The notes beneath the pieces are model-generated. The model was not told the DNA's origin and did no database searches. It saw nothing but the letters and a program-made list of their open reading frames with translations. DNA of 64,000 nt, from assembly GCA_964016985.1 (NCBI GenBank), contig OZ024835.1, forward strand, positions 65,618,828 through 65,682,827, read 5' to 3'. How positions within the stretch are numbered: the first letter of the stretch is position 1; every line of letters begins with the position of its first letter. Below, piece by piece: positions 42,766-54,638 of this stretch. Made by a program: the position numbers and the translations under genes. The stretch comes from Anodontia alba. Lineage: Eukaryota; Mollusca; Bivalvia; Lucinida; Lucinidae.

Positions 42766-42955
42766 AGACAGCTCCAATTAAAACGGGGGTATCTGGTAAA
42801 TATTTTCCTTATTCATGAAAACATACGTTGTGGGTACTCATTAGAAGCGCTCTGATGAGGTGCTTCTAATGAGTACCACAAGATATGTTTTCGTGGAGAA
42901 TTATGAAAAATATCAATATTTTTTGGTTGAAAAAAAAGTACTTTTTCAGGAGCTA
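42766..42955. mobile_element. Family-I palindromic MITE
   Basis: GTACTCATTAGAAGCGCTCT / AGGTGCTTCTAATGAGTAC core with the flanking TTTCGTGGAGAATTATG arm. The ends are decayed. Confidence 0.7.
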
Positions 42956-43003
42956 TATGTATTTCAGATCAGAAACTTAAAACACGGGGAAAACTTCACA
43001 CCT

Positions 43004-43248
43004 TTAACCCTTAAAACGCCAGTCACAACTATTGTCGTCTGCTTTGTCATCTGCTTGTGATTTTAAAAGTCATTTTTGCAAACAGTGTGGACCCAGATCA
43101 GACTTCTCCTTTAGGAGCAGTCTGATCAGGGTCCAAACTGTTTGCCTTTATGCAAAAATAGGCTTGAAAAGTCTGCAAGAATATTCAGCAGACGACATAA
43201 ACAGACAACATTTTCGGATGCAGTTTTTCTTGGCGCTTTAAGGGTTAA
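43004..43248. mobile_element. TTAACCCTTAAA MITE, core type b
   Basis: TTAACCCTTAAAACGCCAGT ... GATCAGACTTCTCCTTTAGG / AGCAGTCTGATCAGGGTCC ... CTTGGCGCTTTAAGGGTTAA. A family-E copy (43248-43453) starts at its last bases. Confidence 0.85.
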
Positions 43249-43773
43249 CATTAAGCATGCTGGGTAACAATTTCAGCAGAAGACATTTCCAAAAACTTCC
43301 TGTATGATTCCCAGAAAATACAGTTGACATTTCATGTGAAGTGTTTCCTAAGAAGACAATTCATATATTATGCAAATCCTATTTTCTTCGAAAAATAAGA
43401 AAAATATCAATTTCTCTTCTGCTGAATTTTGTCCCAGAGGGTGCTAAAGGTTAAAACTGAGCATGGTGCTTCAAATGAGGGTCCATCATGATTTTTTTTT
43501 TTTTTTTTAACGAGAAGAAAAATATAAAAAAAAATTCTGTTTGGCTGAAAAAAGCCCCTTATCTGGAGCAATGGTGAAAGTAACATTTGACATTTCCCAT
43601 GAATCATCTGCCTACTAGACAATTCACAGGATGTCAGGTCCTAGTTTCTAGGAAAAAAAATATGAATGTCATCTCCTGCTATTGTGACTGCTGCTTTAAC
43701 CATTACCACCCTCTAGGATTGTTCAGCAGACAACAATATGATGACTTTTTTTTTTTTTTAATTTTCCTAGATT

Positions 43774-44020
43774 GATTGTGTTGGGGTTTAACGACACGTC
43801 AACCCTTGAGGGTCATTTTGTGTCGTCTCCCAGAGAAAGGGAGAAAAGAGGTAGAAGAGAGTAGAGGAGATGAAAGAGAGGGACAGGGAAGAAAGAGGAA
43901 CAGGAATGAAAGTGAAGAAACAGAAGAAATAAAAACATTCCCCCTCTACCCTTACCCACTACAAGGATAGCAGGCCTTGCCCAACTGTAAGCCAATATCA
44001 GTTGGACGCCCCAGTGATGT
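43774..44020 (-). mobile_element. LINE/SINE 3' fragment with GTCGTTAAACCCCAACAC tail
   Basis: The minus strand ends in AAATGACCCTCAAGGGTTGA, CGTGTCGTTAAACCCCAACACA, close to the 3' end of the LINE at 17047-17625. The plus strand contains a purine-rich stretch (43840-43940). Confidence 0.55.
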
Positions 44021-44029
44021 AAGATACAC

Positions 44030-44172
44030 AGAAAATAGGCTTTGACATTTCATGCAAATTGTCTCCATTGGAGACAATTTGCATGAAATGTCAAAGCCTA
44101 TTTTCTGGGAAAAATAAGCGAAATATTTTAAGATGTCGTCTGCTGAAACTTTTACCAAGCATGCAACGCATT
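44030..44172. mobile_element. Family-E palindromic MITE core
   Basis: Perfect hairpin AGAAAATAGGCTTTGACATT + TCATGCAAATTGTCTCC and complement at 44030-44110. Confidence 0.8.
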
Positions 44173-44634
44173 AAAGTCTTCTGCTGAAAGAACATGTAAA
44201 ATGATTACGAGACTGCATGTATCCCAAATATTCAGACATATTAATTTTTTACCATACTTGTCCTAAAATTTGAACAAGTCCATTTTAATACCCTTTGATG
44301 AAGCAAATAGTGTATTACAGTCCATTTTTATACCTGCTGACATCTCAAACCGTGAATTAAAGTCAATCTAAATACCCGTTGACGTAGCAAACAGTGTATT
44401 AAAGTACATTTCAATACCTGTTGACATAGCAAACATTGTATGAAAGTCCACTTTAATACATGTATCAACTGACAAAGCAAATAGTGTATTAAAGTCCATT
44501 TTTAATACCCATAGAGGAAGCAAACAGTGCAGATCCTGATCAGATACCACATTCTGTGGCATCTGATCCTGGGTCTTCTATGATAGCTCAGGCTTGTCAG
44601 TCCGAATACTTACAGAAAATATAGTTATAGCATG

Positions 44635-44708
44635 GTTCAAATTTTAGAATAAATATGAGGAATTGGCATATGCCAATTCCTCATATTTATTCTAAAATTT
44701 GAATCATG
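44635..44708. repeat. Palindrome with ~36-bp arms
   Basis: ATGGTTCAAATTTTAGAATA, AATATGAGGAATTGGCA and near-exact complement to 44708. It is the centre of a family-D-like copy. Confidence 0.8.
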
Positions 44709-44847
44709 CTATTCTCACTACTTTGTGAAGTGTAAAAGTGCGCACAGCACGACAGAAAGTACAGACCGGAACCTTAGCAGAAGTTTTGCTGGGTCGACAC
44801 TGTTTACTCTAGCATGTTTGTTCGAATATTAAGGATAATTACAGCCT

Positions 44848-45053
44848 CATAGATAGTATACCTTCAGACAAGGAACTTTTCTTTTTCATCCAAAAAGTAT
44901 TTCTAGTTTTCATACTTCTCCAAGAAAACATATATTGTGGGTACTCATTAGAAGCGCCTTGCTGAGGCGCTTCTAATGAGTACACACAACATATGATTTT
45001 TGTGGAGAAATAAGAGAAACATTTACTTTATAACCCTCTTATCTAGACCTATG
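44848..45053. mobile_element. Family-I palindromic MITE
   Basis: GTACTCATTAGAAGCGCCTT / AGGCGCTTCTAATGAGTAC core with CTTATCTAGACCTATG at the right end. Confidence 0.8.
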
Positions 45054-45504
45054 AGGTACTTAGTTTAGCCTTTTCATCCCTGCAGATCAGAGCAGATACC
45101 CTTGTAAAAAGTGCAGATCCAGCTGAGATGTCTCATCAGGATTTACACTCTTTGCCATTCCGTTATTGAGTTTTGACACAAACCCCTATCTGCAACAGTA
45201 GATGTGTCCAAATTCAGAGATGGAAGAGTCCATATCAGAAACTCAGGGGTGAAAAGCTTAACCTTCATAAAATTTCATTCCATTTCCAATGTTTTAACAC
45301 CAATATGTCAACGCCAATCACACACAGGACACTGGTCATGACATATCAACAGCCTTTTTTATGTTCTGTTCATTCAGCAAAAATTATGTTTAACTTTTTC
45401 ACTAAAATACGACCGGCTTCCCATTGCCGCTACATTTTTACAGTTTCTAAAACACAGAATCACTATGGCTTTTATTTTTTTTTATTTCACTGAAAAATAA
45501 TAAT

Positions 45505-46100
45505 AAAGGATGCATCGCCATACAGTATCTGTTTATCCTTGTTTTTCAATGAAGGATGCATCATCGTACAGTATCTGCTTATCCTCGTATTTCAATGAAG
45601 GATGCCTTGTCATACAGTATCTGTTTATCCTTGTATTTCAACAACTGATGCATCATTGTACAGTATCCATTTATCCTTGTATTTCAATGAAGGATGCATC
45701 ATCATACATTATCCAGTTATCCTTGCATTTCAATGAAGGATGCATCATCGTACAGTATCCATTTACCTTGTATATCAAAGATGGATGCATCATTGTACAG
45801 TATCCATTTATCCCTGTATATCAAAGCAGGATGCATCATTGTACAGTATCCATTTATCCCTTATTTCAATGGAGGATGCATCATCATACAGTATCTATTT
45901 ATCCCTGTGTTTCAATGAAGGATGCATTATCATACAGTATTTGTTTATCCTAGCATTTCAATGAAGGATGCATCCTCATACAGTATCCATTTATCCTTGT
46001 ATTTCAATGAAAGATGCATCATTGTACAGTATCTGTTTATCCTTGTATTTCAATGAAAGATGCATCATCGTACAATATCCGTTTATCCTTCTATTTTATT
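45505..46100 (+). repeat. 46-bp minisatellite, 13 copies
   Basis: GGATGCATCATCGTACAGTA, TCTGTTTATCCTTGTATTTC, AATGAA repeats with starts at 45508, 45554, 45600, 45646, 45692, 45738 and so on to 46058. Two or three units are 45 bp. All three plus-strand frames are open for ~220-440 bases, but no gene signals accompany them. Confidence 0.93.
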
Positions 46101-46878
46101 AAAACATCTAGATAACAACATTAACACTATCATTTCCTTTTATCTTGTTTAATACAAGTCTTTTTCTTTATTCTTGTATCTGCTACAGATGATGTTTTAT
46201 AACCATTATTTTGTATTTTTGTTAACACTTAGCATACATTTGTAAGAATTTTCTTATTTATTTTTTCTAGAGAAAAGGTATTGTCATTTCAGGCCAAATG
46301 TCTCCTGATATGACTTGCACAAAGTGTCAAACCCTTTTTATAGCGGAAGATTAGAAAAACATCAATTCGCAATCTGCTGATTTCACTCAGCAAGTATAAA
46401 AAGGTAAATTTTCTAGGAAAACAGGCCTCGGCATTTCCTCAAATTTGTCTTATGGCAGGTGGCAAAGAAATATTAAACACTGTTTTCAAGAATATTCAAA
46501 AAATGTCATCTGCTAACTGTTATGTTCAAATCTGCTTCATTATGAGCTAAAATGCACCACTAGGCCCTATATCCATTCTTGTGTTTATATTTTTTTTTCA
46601 ACCAAACCATATTTTTTCCCGCTGGTTTGGGATTGATCAAGCATTTTGTCCCTGCACAGCACAGTACATTTTTTATATATCCCGTTTTTCCTTTTTTTGT
46701 CTTTTTTTTTTTTTTTAAGATCACAAGCTGCAGTTAGCATTCTGTGTTCCTCACATCATATATAACCTTTTATTGCAATCGCCCCTCCTTTCTTCACTAT
46801 ATATGGACTATAACAATAGGCTACACAGGTTTCACTACCTGAAAACAGAAAAGAAACTTGATCAGCAACATGAGAATA

Positions 46879-47235
46879 CAGTTGAACTTCGATGGCTCGA
46901 ACCCCTTTGAGACCATGAAAATCTGTTCGAGACAGCGGTAGTTCGAGCCTTGGAAAGTTACTAATAGTGCCACACCAAGAGGCACAATGGAGATAATTGT
47001 AGGATATCTTTTCGGTGTTCTATATTTTAAATGTATGTTGTGTGTACTCATTAGAATTGCCTCATAGAGGCAATTCTAATGAGTACACACAGCATACATT
47101 TACAAGATAAAAGAAGAAAATCTCCCTAAATTATCCATATATCGTATTTGGAGGAAATCCCTGTGGACTCAAGAACGTGTTCGACTCATCCATGGTAAAC
47201 GAGCCATCGGGGTTCGAGCCATTGAAGTTCTACTG
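46879..47235. mobile_element. Pogo-like MITE (CAGTTGAACTTCGATGGCTC) with shared core
   Basis: TA-flanked. Ends CAGTTGAACTTCGATGGCTC / GAGCCATTGAAGTTCTACTG. The core at 47028-47106 is GTACTCATTAGAATTGCCTC and its complement, as in the 16356 copy. Confidence 0.85.
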
Positions 47236-47879
47236 TACATACCTTCTGACATATCACTTTGCATCCTTGGCTATCTAAAATGCGCCCTGTGAACATTCTA
47301 ATCAGACTGCGCAAATCTACTGAGCACCTTTTGGATAGCCAAGGATGTAAAATCTTTTCATGCCGACAACAAGGACTTTGATCAGACTGTTTGGTTGCCG
47401 AGTCGGATTTAAGCCCACACTAGGTGCACATGCCGGAAGGTATTTTTATTTATGGTATACCATATCTGCTTTAGAGAGACTGTCTAAATGGACTAGCTGA
47501 TCTAGGTTATCCCTGTTCACATGAGAATAAGTAATACAGGAACGGTTTTCATTTTCTTTTCAACTATTTTGTTTGTGATTTGCTAAAATTTACACACTGA
47601 TAAAACCTACAAACAAAAAAAATGCCTAACAGCATTATGGACATGATTTTAAATAACAAAGGAAGTGGGAGTTGTCTCTTGCACATGAAACACCTACTGG
47701 TTCTCCTGTTCTTCCCTAGTAAATATGAAAGCAATACATTGAAGAATAAAGATAACATATAACATTGAAAAATGTTTAACCAAAAGGCGCCCAACACCCA
47801 CCCTGACATCGCTATTTTAAAGGACGGATTTTTAAAAAAAAAAACGTCCGAAAATGAAACTGATTTCTAACAATTCCAA

Positions 47880-48415
47880 CTTGGTCATGTTTAGGTCAAC
47901 GAGAATTCTGCCAGGGCTATGATGAATCTGCGAGTGAGTGAGGTTGATGCAAATTCACAAAGTGTGTGAAGCTTAAAATATAGGTCGAGGTCAAATTTGG
48001 ATACTGCCGTCTGTGTTGTCATCCCTATGTGCAAACATACCAAGCATCATCACTGTAGCCTTTATAGTTCTTAACCCTTGTCATGCTGAACCCGGATATA
48101 CCCTGTCTTTGCAAACAGTGTAGATCCAGATCAGTTGGCTTCTGAAGAAGCCAACTGATCTGGATCTGCACTGTTTGCCATTCAGAATGTAAATTTATAT
48201 CAACAATCTGGATCAAGTAATCTGATTGGCTGAAAATTAGAAATGGGCGTGGCTTTATTCAGCAGGACAAGGGTTAATAAATGAACTTCAACATTACGTT
48301 CGAAATGAGGGTTGACGCAAATGTTGACTAACTGACAGACAAACAGACAGACAAACGAATGGACAGAAGGAAAACCAGATCCCTACATCGTGCCATGCTA
48401 AAAGCAGGCACGACA
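47880..48415. mobile_element. Diverged mollusc-type repeat split by a family-A MITE
   Basis: GGTCGAGGTCAAATTTGG-type sequence on the left, and GACAGACAAACAGACAGAC with ACATCGTGCCATGCTAAAAG on the right, are separated by a family-A MITE (48072-48276). The same right end occurs near 59690-59760. Confidence 0.55.
48072..48276. mobile_element. Family-A palindromic MITE
   Basis: TTAACCCTTGTCATGCTGAA ... perfect GATCCAGATCAGTTGGCTTC / GAAGCCAACTGATCTGGATC hairpin ... CAGCAGGACAAGGGTTAA. Confidence 0.9.
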
Positions 48416-48425
48416 AAAACATGCA

Positions 48426-48656
48426 TTAACCCTTAAAATGCCAAGAAAACCTGCATCTGAAAATGTCGTCTGTTTATGTCATCTGCCGAATATTCTTGCA
48501 AACTTTTCAAACCTATTTTTCCATACAGACAAACAGTGTGGACCCTGATCAGACTGCTCTGATCTGGGTCCACACTGTTTGCAAAAATGACTTTTAAAAT
48601 CACAAGCAGATGACAAAGCAGATGACAATTGTTGTGACTGGCAGCTTAAGGGTTAA
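48426..48656. mobile_element. TTAACCCTTAAA MITE, core type b
   Basis: TTAACCCTTAAAATGCCAAG ... GTGTGGACCCTGATCAGACT / GATCTGGGTCCACACTGTTT ... CTTAAGGGTTAA. Confidence 0.85.
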
Positions 48657-48704
48657 ATTGCTTCTTTTCTTAAACGTACACCAAGAAAACAGTTCCAACA
48701 AACT

Positions 48705-48862
48705 GACAACTGCCCTTATTGATTCAGCAGAAGGGAAAGAATGACCATAGAAAATATTTCATTACCAAATTTCCAAGGAAAAATGTTGCCAACCCAGTGG
48801 GGGTTTAAAATCTCAACCTGGTCACCAGTCGATGCACATCCAACTGAGCCACCGAGGCGGCT
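48705..48862 (-). mobile_element. tRNA-SINE, 5' half
   Basis: The head (minus CCTCGGTGGCTCAGTTGGAT) and the start of the body are present; the tail is missing. Confidence 0.7.
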
Positions 48863-48964
48863 ACATGTATTGTATTATATTGAGCCACAATATGAGAAAG
48901 GTACCACATGATATGTTCACCCTATGAAGACATAGATCAACCTTCACTAGGAATTCTGGTTCCA

Positions 48965-49207
48965 GGGCCCAGTTGTTCAAAGTGTCATTGGCTTAACAAG
49001 CTCGTTAAGGGTCATTTCATTAACGATTAGCGGATTCAATACACAATATTCTGATAGTTTTTGCTGAAAAAATGTGAGTAGCTTTTGCACTGCAAAAGCT
49101 ACTCACATTTTTTTTCAGCAAAAATTTCAGCATATTTGTGTATCACTCGATGTAAATTTTAACGAATCTTTAACTAACGACATTGTTAGTTTTGAACAAC
49201 TGGGCCC
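48965..49207. mobile_element. Family-IV palindromic MITE
   Basis: GGGCCCAGTTGTTCAAAGT / TTTGAACAACTGGGCCC ends, core TGTGAGTAGCTTTTGCACTG / GCAAAAGCTACTCACA. Confidence 0.88.
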
Positions 49208-50137
49208 AGGATTTATTGCCATGAAGCAACAACTGATCTGTGTCTTTGTCTCTCAAGATTCCAATTTTCTCTCTTTATGCGTTAAATGTTTCCAAAGGCT
49301 CCCTTTTTAGACTTGAGCAAGTGCATGACAAAACCTACAAAATGGCATGTGCGCCCAGCGAACTCGGATAAGCCTGGGCATCTGCCCAGTCTGATCAAAG
49401 TCTTCACTGTCTGCATGAAGAATGCTTGGGTCCTTAGCTACTCATTGAGCCCACATCGAAGACCCTGATCAGACTGGGCAGACGCCCAGGCTGATCTGAT
49501 TCTTCGCTGGGCGCACATGCCATTTTGTAGGTTTTGTCATGCACTGGCTCATTTTATTTGCTGGGCACAAGTCATAATGTACATTTTCTCATGTCAGAGC
49601 TCACGGAGTTAGACCCTTGGGCATAACATCATTAGCCCTAGAGTGCAAATTACATCTTCAGCAGATAGACACTTTGATGTTATTAGTTTTGTTTTTTGTT
49701 TTATTTTGGGGTTGTTTTTTTTTTTTTTTTTCATTTTTTTCTGAGAAAATAAGCTTGGAATTTCATGTGAATTCTCTGCCTAGCAGACAATTCACGTGAA
49801 ATGCCAAGTATTATTTTCTCTGGAAAAAAAGACAACGAATAAAATTAGAAAGTCGTTCGCTGCAATTCTGCTTAGCACTTTAAGGATTAATTTGTCTTTT
49901 GTTAGCCTAGTCTAGAGACACTCTATATTAAATTAACGTCTGCATTTTCTTCATATTTGACCCAGGGAAGGAAAAATGTAGATCATCTTAGACTAAATAT
50001 TCAGACAGCTTTAGCTTTTATCACACTCGGTCATCACAACTTACGGTAAATTTTCTGACTGGCTTATCCAAGCACATATGTCGTGAGTATGACTTTCATA
50101 TCATGAAATACACAGTTTTTAACTTCACCATAAAAAT

Positions 50138-50342
50138 TTAACCCTTGTCCTGCTTAATCCGGATATACCCTGCCTATGCAAACAGTGTAGATCCAGATCA
50201 GTTGGCTAGCCAACTGATCCGGATCTACACTGTTTGCCATTCAGTATTTGAATTTGTATCAACAATCTGGCTCAAGTAATCTGATTGGCTGAAAATTAGA
50301 ATAGGGCGTTGCGTCTGAATTTATTCAGCATGACAAGGGTTA
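50138..50342. mobile_element. Family-A MITE next to exon B
   Basis: TTAACCCTTGTCCTGCTTAA ... GATCAGTTGGCTAGCCAACT ... CAGCATGACAAGGGTTAA. It ends about 20 bp from the exon B donor. Confidence 0.85.
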
Positions 50343-50361
50343 AATATCCTCCACAACTTAC

Positions 50362-50438
50362 CGATTTTCATTAGTATTATTAATATTTGCACTATCATCT
50401 ATATTGAGCTCTATTATTTGTCTTTTTGTCACCTCCAC
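50362..50438 (-). CDS. Coding exon B of an unidentified minus-strand gene
   Basis: A short exon with strong signals: acceptor TTCTTTCTTTTCAG|GTG and donor CG|GTAAGT. It encodes VEVTKRQIIELNIDDSANIN then NTNEN plus two bases of Arg. The start phase (0) fits the end of exon A. The composition is polar and acidic, unlike the surrounding repeats. The next exon must start with one base to complete the Arg codon and was not found. Confidence 0.55.
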
Positions 50439-50569
50439 CTGAAAAGAAAGAACAAATCAACTGTTTACTCCTGAAAGCACCAATCACAACAGTAGCAAAC
50501 ATTCTGTTTTACGTCAAACCTTATTTTCTCTGGAAAAAATCTACATCACACTTTAACTGTTACTTCTCT

Positions 50570-50768
50570 CTGGGCCAATTCAGTAGACGACAAACTGATT
50601 ATATTTTTTCTGATTTTTTCCAGAAAGTAGGCTTTGACATTTCATGCAAATTGTCTCCTACGGTTATTTGTATGAAATGTCAAAGCCTATTTTCTGGGAC
50701 CAATATTTCAAAATGTCATCTGATGATTTTTTTTTTTTTTTCCCCTGTATGCCAGGTTTAAGGGTTAA
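50570..50768. mobile_element. Family-E palindromic MITE
   Basis: AGAAAGTAGGCTTTGACATT / AATGTCAAAGCCTATTTTCT arms. It ends at GGTTTAAGGGTTAA. Confidence 0.7.
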
Positions 50769-51355
50769 AAGAAGAGTTTCAGAAACAGACAAGCCACACG
50801 ACAAGAAAATTTATCCTAAGATGTGCGCCAAGTGCTGACTTAGATCAAACAGTGCATTCTGATCAGTTTTCGTCGCTTATATGAAGAATTTTGTTTGTGT
50901 TGAGGTTTTATGGCCCAGGCAATCCATTAGGGTCATGTCGAGCGCAGTGAATTTACCTAACCACACGTTTCCTGGGCAGGTTTAGTCCTCTAAGTGGTTA
51001 ACCAGTACTTGTACACATTTTTTTTTTTTTTTTGTCACAATAGACTTTTAACAGCTTAGCATAGGCAAAAATTCCAGCAGAAATATTTGTTATTATTCTT
51101 CTAATGAAGCAGGGTTTGATGTTTCATGCAAACAGGAGACAATTTATGAAATGTCAAATGCTATTTTTTTGGGGAAAAAAAACAAAAACAACTACCCACT
51201 TATTGTCTGCTACGGTGCCCAGTGAGTTCTGAAGGTTTAACTAGGTAGCTGAATGCAGTTTGTTAGATAATTATTCAGACAGACAGATCAAAGTAAACAG
51301 TGTATGTATACTGAGCTAAAACTGGTTCAGAATTCAGTAAAAGGATGGTAAAGAG

Positions 51356-51565
51356 TAAACCCTTGTCATGTTGAATAAATTAACATGCCAACTTCACTTC
51401 TAATTTTCAATCAGATTACTTGATCCAGATTGTTGATATAAATTCATATACTTAATGGCAAACAGTGCAGATCCAGATCAGTTGGCTTCTTCAGAAGCCA
51501 ACTGATCTGGATCTACACTGTTTGCAAAGGCAGGGTATATCTGGATTCAGCAGGACTAGGGTTAA
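51356..51565. mobile_element. Family-A palindromic MITE
   Basis: TAAACCCTTGTCATGTTGAA ... perfect GATCAGTTGGCTTCTTCAGA hairpin ... CAGCAGGACTAGGGTTAA. Confidence 0.88.
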
Positions 51566-51991
51566 AATGACTGACCATTTAGGGCAAACAGTTTATGTAC
51601 CAAGCAAATATCAACCCTAACTGTGCGGCTTTAGCAACATATGTAACATGTAGGCAAAATTCACATCAAACCGCCTGTCTTTAGCAATATTCGTGTCTGG
51701 TTCTCTAAAATACTGCATAATTATTTCATGTGACTTAATATTGATAAAAGAGGGCTTGTGAGATTACTGGCTAACATAGATTTAATTTTAAACTGTGAAA
51801 ATGCCAAAAGTGGCGCAAAGTCAGAAAACAAACCTCCAGATTTGTGTGAAAAGCGAAGATTCAGACCAGCCAGGGCATTTCTTCAGGCTGATCAGAATCT
51901 TCACTGAGTGCATTTTGGATAACCAATGATACAAAACTTCTTCAAACTGACAATAAAGACTAACCAGACTGTGCGGATGTGCACGCTCATT

Positions 51992-52200
51992 TAACCCTCA
52001 CCATGCTGAATAAATTAAGATGCCACGCCCACTTCTAATTTCCAGCCAATCAGATTACTTGAGCCAAGTTTTTGAGAGAAATTCACATATTTAATGACAA
52101 ACAGTGCAGATCCAGATCAGTTGGCTTCTTCAGAAGCCAACTGATCTGAATCTACACTGTTTGCTAAGACAGGGCATGTCGTGTTCAGCAAGAGAAGGGC
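51992..52200. mobile_element. Family-A palindromic MITE
   Basis: TTAACCCTCACCATGCTGAA ... GATCAGTTGGCTTCTTCAGA / AGCCAACTGATC ... CAGCAAGAGAAGGGCC. Confidence 0.85.
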
Positions 52201-52457
52201 CTTCTTTTTTTAGCTTATGTCCGAAGGTATGTTTTCTCACGTTGTGGCTATGAGTATGTACAAACAGTAATAGCAAACATAATTTGTTGTAAACCAAAAT
52301 GTGAATGTACTTGCTGGCCAGAAAACAACTTGAGTTACAGATTCTAATTTTTATACTGTCATTATATAAGAGGTGAGAACCAAATAATAAAGTCCAGATC
52401 AACCAAACCATCGCCTCCATCTACTCAAGACCTTCACTATGCATAGCTCAAGTTTAG

Positions 52458-52656
52458 TTTTGTTTGTGTTGAGGTTTTACGGCCCAGTCAACCCAATGGG
52501 GTCATGTCGAGCACGGTCAGTTTACCTTACCACACATTTACTGGGCAGGCTTAGTCCTCTAAGCGGTTAACCAGTATTGTGCACATTCTTTCGCCAGAAA
52601 CTGACAACTGCCCTTCTTGAATCAGCGGAAGGGAGAGAATGACTGTAGAAAATATT
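52458..52656 (-). mobile_element. 5'-truncated tRNA-SINE with 14-bp target duplication
   Basis: TAGCTCAAGTTTAG at 52444-52457 and 52657-52670 flanks the SINE tail and body; the tRNA head is absent. Confidence 0.9.
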
Positions 52657-52889
52657 TAGCTCAAGTTTAGAGGACTATCAAAAAAAAATAATAAAATAAA
52701 TCTTATATCTACACAAAACCATATGTTGCGGGTACTCATTAGAAGTGCCTGGGCAAGGTGCTTCTAAAGAAGCGCCTGGGCAAGGCGCTTCTAATAATAC
52801 CCAAAACATATGTATACGTGGTGAAATAAAAATATCCATACTTTTTTGGCTGAAAAAAAAAAGCTTATCTGGAACTATAATGTATGTAT

Positions 52890-53043
52890 TAACCCTTTGT
52901 CCTGCTGCATAAATTAAGATGCCACACCCATTTCTAATTTTCAACCAATCAGATTACTTGATCCAGATTGTTAAGCCAACTGATCTAGATCTACACTGTT
53001 TGCAAAGGCAGGGCATATCCGGGTTCAGCAGGACTAGGGTTAA
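52890..53043. mobile_element. Family-A MITE, left core arm deleted
   Basis: TTAACCCTTTGTCCTGCTGC ... GTTAAGCCAACTGATCTAG ... CAGCAGGACTAGGGTTAA. Confidence 0.75.
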
Positions 53044-53777
53044 GAATGTAATTCTACAATATCCAAAGATTCTGTCTGTGAACAAAGAAGGCCTTGATCA
53101 GACTGTACTATTTCATTTATTTATTTTGATTTTATTTACTTATTTATTTTTTGCAAAGGGAGACATTTTTTGCATCATGGGATCTGCCTCTCTAATTCAT
53201 CTGTTCCAAACCTTTTTTTAAAAATGGGGCTACCTAGAGGGGCAAATGGCCTTTCAGAGGGGCAAATCTCCTTTAGAGTAGTCGCCACTAAGTAGCTATA
53301 GGGAAGCAATTATTTCCATGTCAGAGATATTTCCCTTGGTAGTGTATCCATTTCCTTTAACTGTCCAACTGGGATTTCAGAAGCCGACTGATCTGGATCT
53401 GCACTGTTTTTCAATTAGTATGTAAATTTGTATCAACACCTGGATCAAGCAATGTGATTGGCTGACACTTTGAAGTGGGTGTGGCATCTTAATTTATTCA
53501 GCATGACAAGGGTTTTAGTTGAATGAATACATGTGAAAGAGACAGAATTCTGAGCTCGAAGATTTTTTACCTCCCTTCCTAAGAAGAAAGCACTCCAGCA
53601 GAAGTGAATTTGCTTCTCAAAGGCAGGTAAATGATTTCAGAACAGAGTGACCTCCCTTGAAATATGTTCACTCACTTATCTTATGCCTTTTGTAAGAAGT
53701 AACTAAATTTACAAATAGTAATATGATACAGGAAATGTCCTAAATTTTGGAACACTTCATTCAATACATTTCTGGGC

Positions 53778-53809
<32 letters not shown>

Positions 53810-53942
53810 CATCATGAGGTTGTTTCTTAAAATAATTAGTGGAATGGCAAACAGTGTAGACCCTAATCAGACTGCAGTCAGATCTGGGTCTGTGCTGTTT
53901 AAATATGCCATTTTTCCTGAAATTTTAGGACACCTAACTTAT

Positions 53943-53944
53943 CT

Positions 53945-53981
<37 letters not shown>
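53943..53981 (+). repeat. Poly(A) tract
   Basis: Run of about 39 A residues, with a matching ~30-base T run at 53780-53809. Confidence 0.9.
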
Positions 53982-53985
<4 letters not shown>

Positions 53986-54410
53986 CAGTCCACCTTCACA
54001 ATAATGCGCCACCAAAATAAACCAAAATTAGAACTACAAATACAATATCATGCACAACAGATCACATGGCTGACAAAATAGAGAGCCACCGTATTCCACA
54101 TAATTACTGCACTGTGCACTTAGGTTTTACAAAATTACAGGAAAAACTTGCAGAAAAATATCAACTTCAAAAGGGCACACTATAAAGAACAGTCAGCAGG
54201 AGCTTATTTATGCTTATATGCTGTTTTTGACATTTTCTCAATTCTCTACGTTTAAAAAAGCATATATTATGTGTACTCATTTGAATTGCCTCAACCCAAC
54301 TTGTTGAGGCAATTCAAATGTGTAGCCACAATATATGCTTTTATAAACAAGTAGATAAAAGTACACTGGCTGTAATTTGAAGACTACGAAATTGCTTGAC
54401 TGTGAGCTTT

Positions 54411-54638
54411 AACCCATTGTAGTAGGGAGACCCTTAAAAGGGTAACTGGCAAACAGTACAGACCCAGATCAGACGCCGCAGAATGCGGCGTCTGATCAGG
54501 ATCTCTACTGTTTGCAAACAGTTTAGCCATTTCTCTTTAGGAATATGTAAATCTTATAGCCGGATGTACCTAAAATTGAAACTGGACTCTTCCAGTATAT
54601 AGTGTGGGAGAGTCTATTCAGTATACAATGGGTTAAGG
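54411..54638. mobile_element. Family-C palindromic MITE, near intact
   Basis: AACCCATTGTAGTAGGGAGACC ... GATCAGACGCCGCAGAATGC / GCGGCGTCTGATC ... CAGTATACAATGGGTTAA. Confidence 0.88.

Noticed and set aside
43840..43940. Purine-rich Glu/Arg ORF (43776-43970)
   Set aside because: Low-complexity GA-rich interior of a LINE/SINE-type fragment; no gene features.
45510..45953. 147-codon ORF as a protein gene
   Set aside because: It is entirely the 46-bp minisatellite and is open equally in other frames, without splice or start context.
46821..46860. Acceptor-like TTCTGTTTTCAG followed by GTAGTGAAACCTGTG on the minus strand as the exon after B
   Set aside because: With exon B's phase it reads straight into TAG. 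There is no coding stretch, so it is more likely chance.
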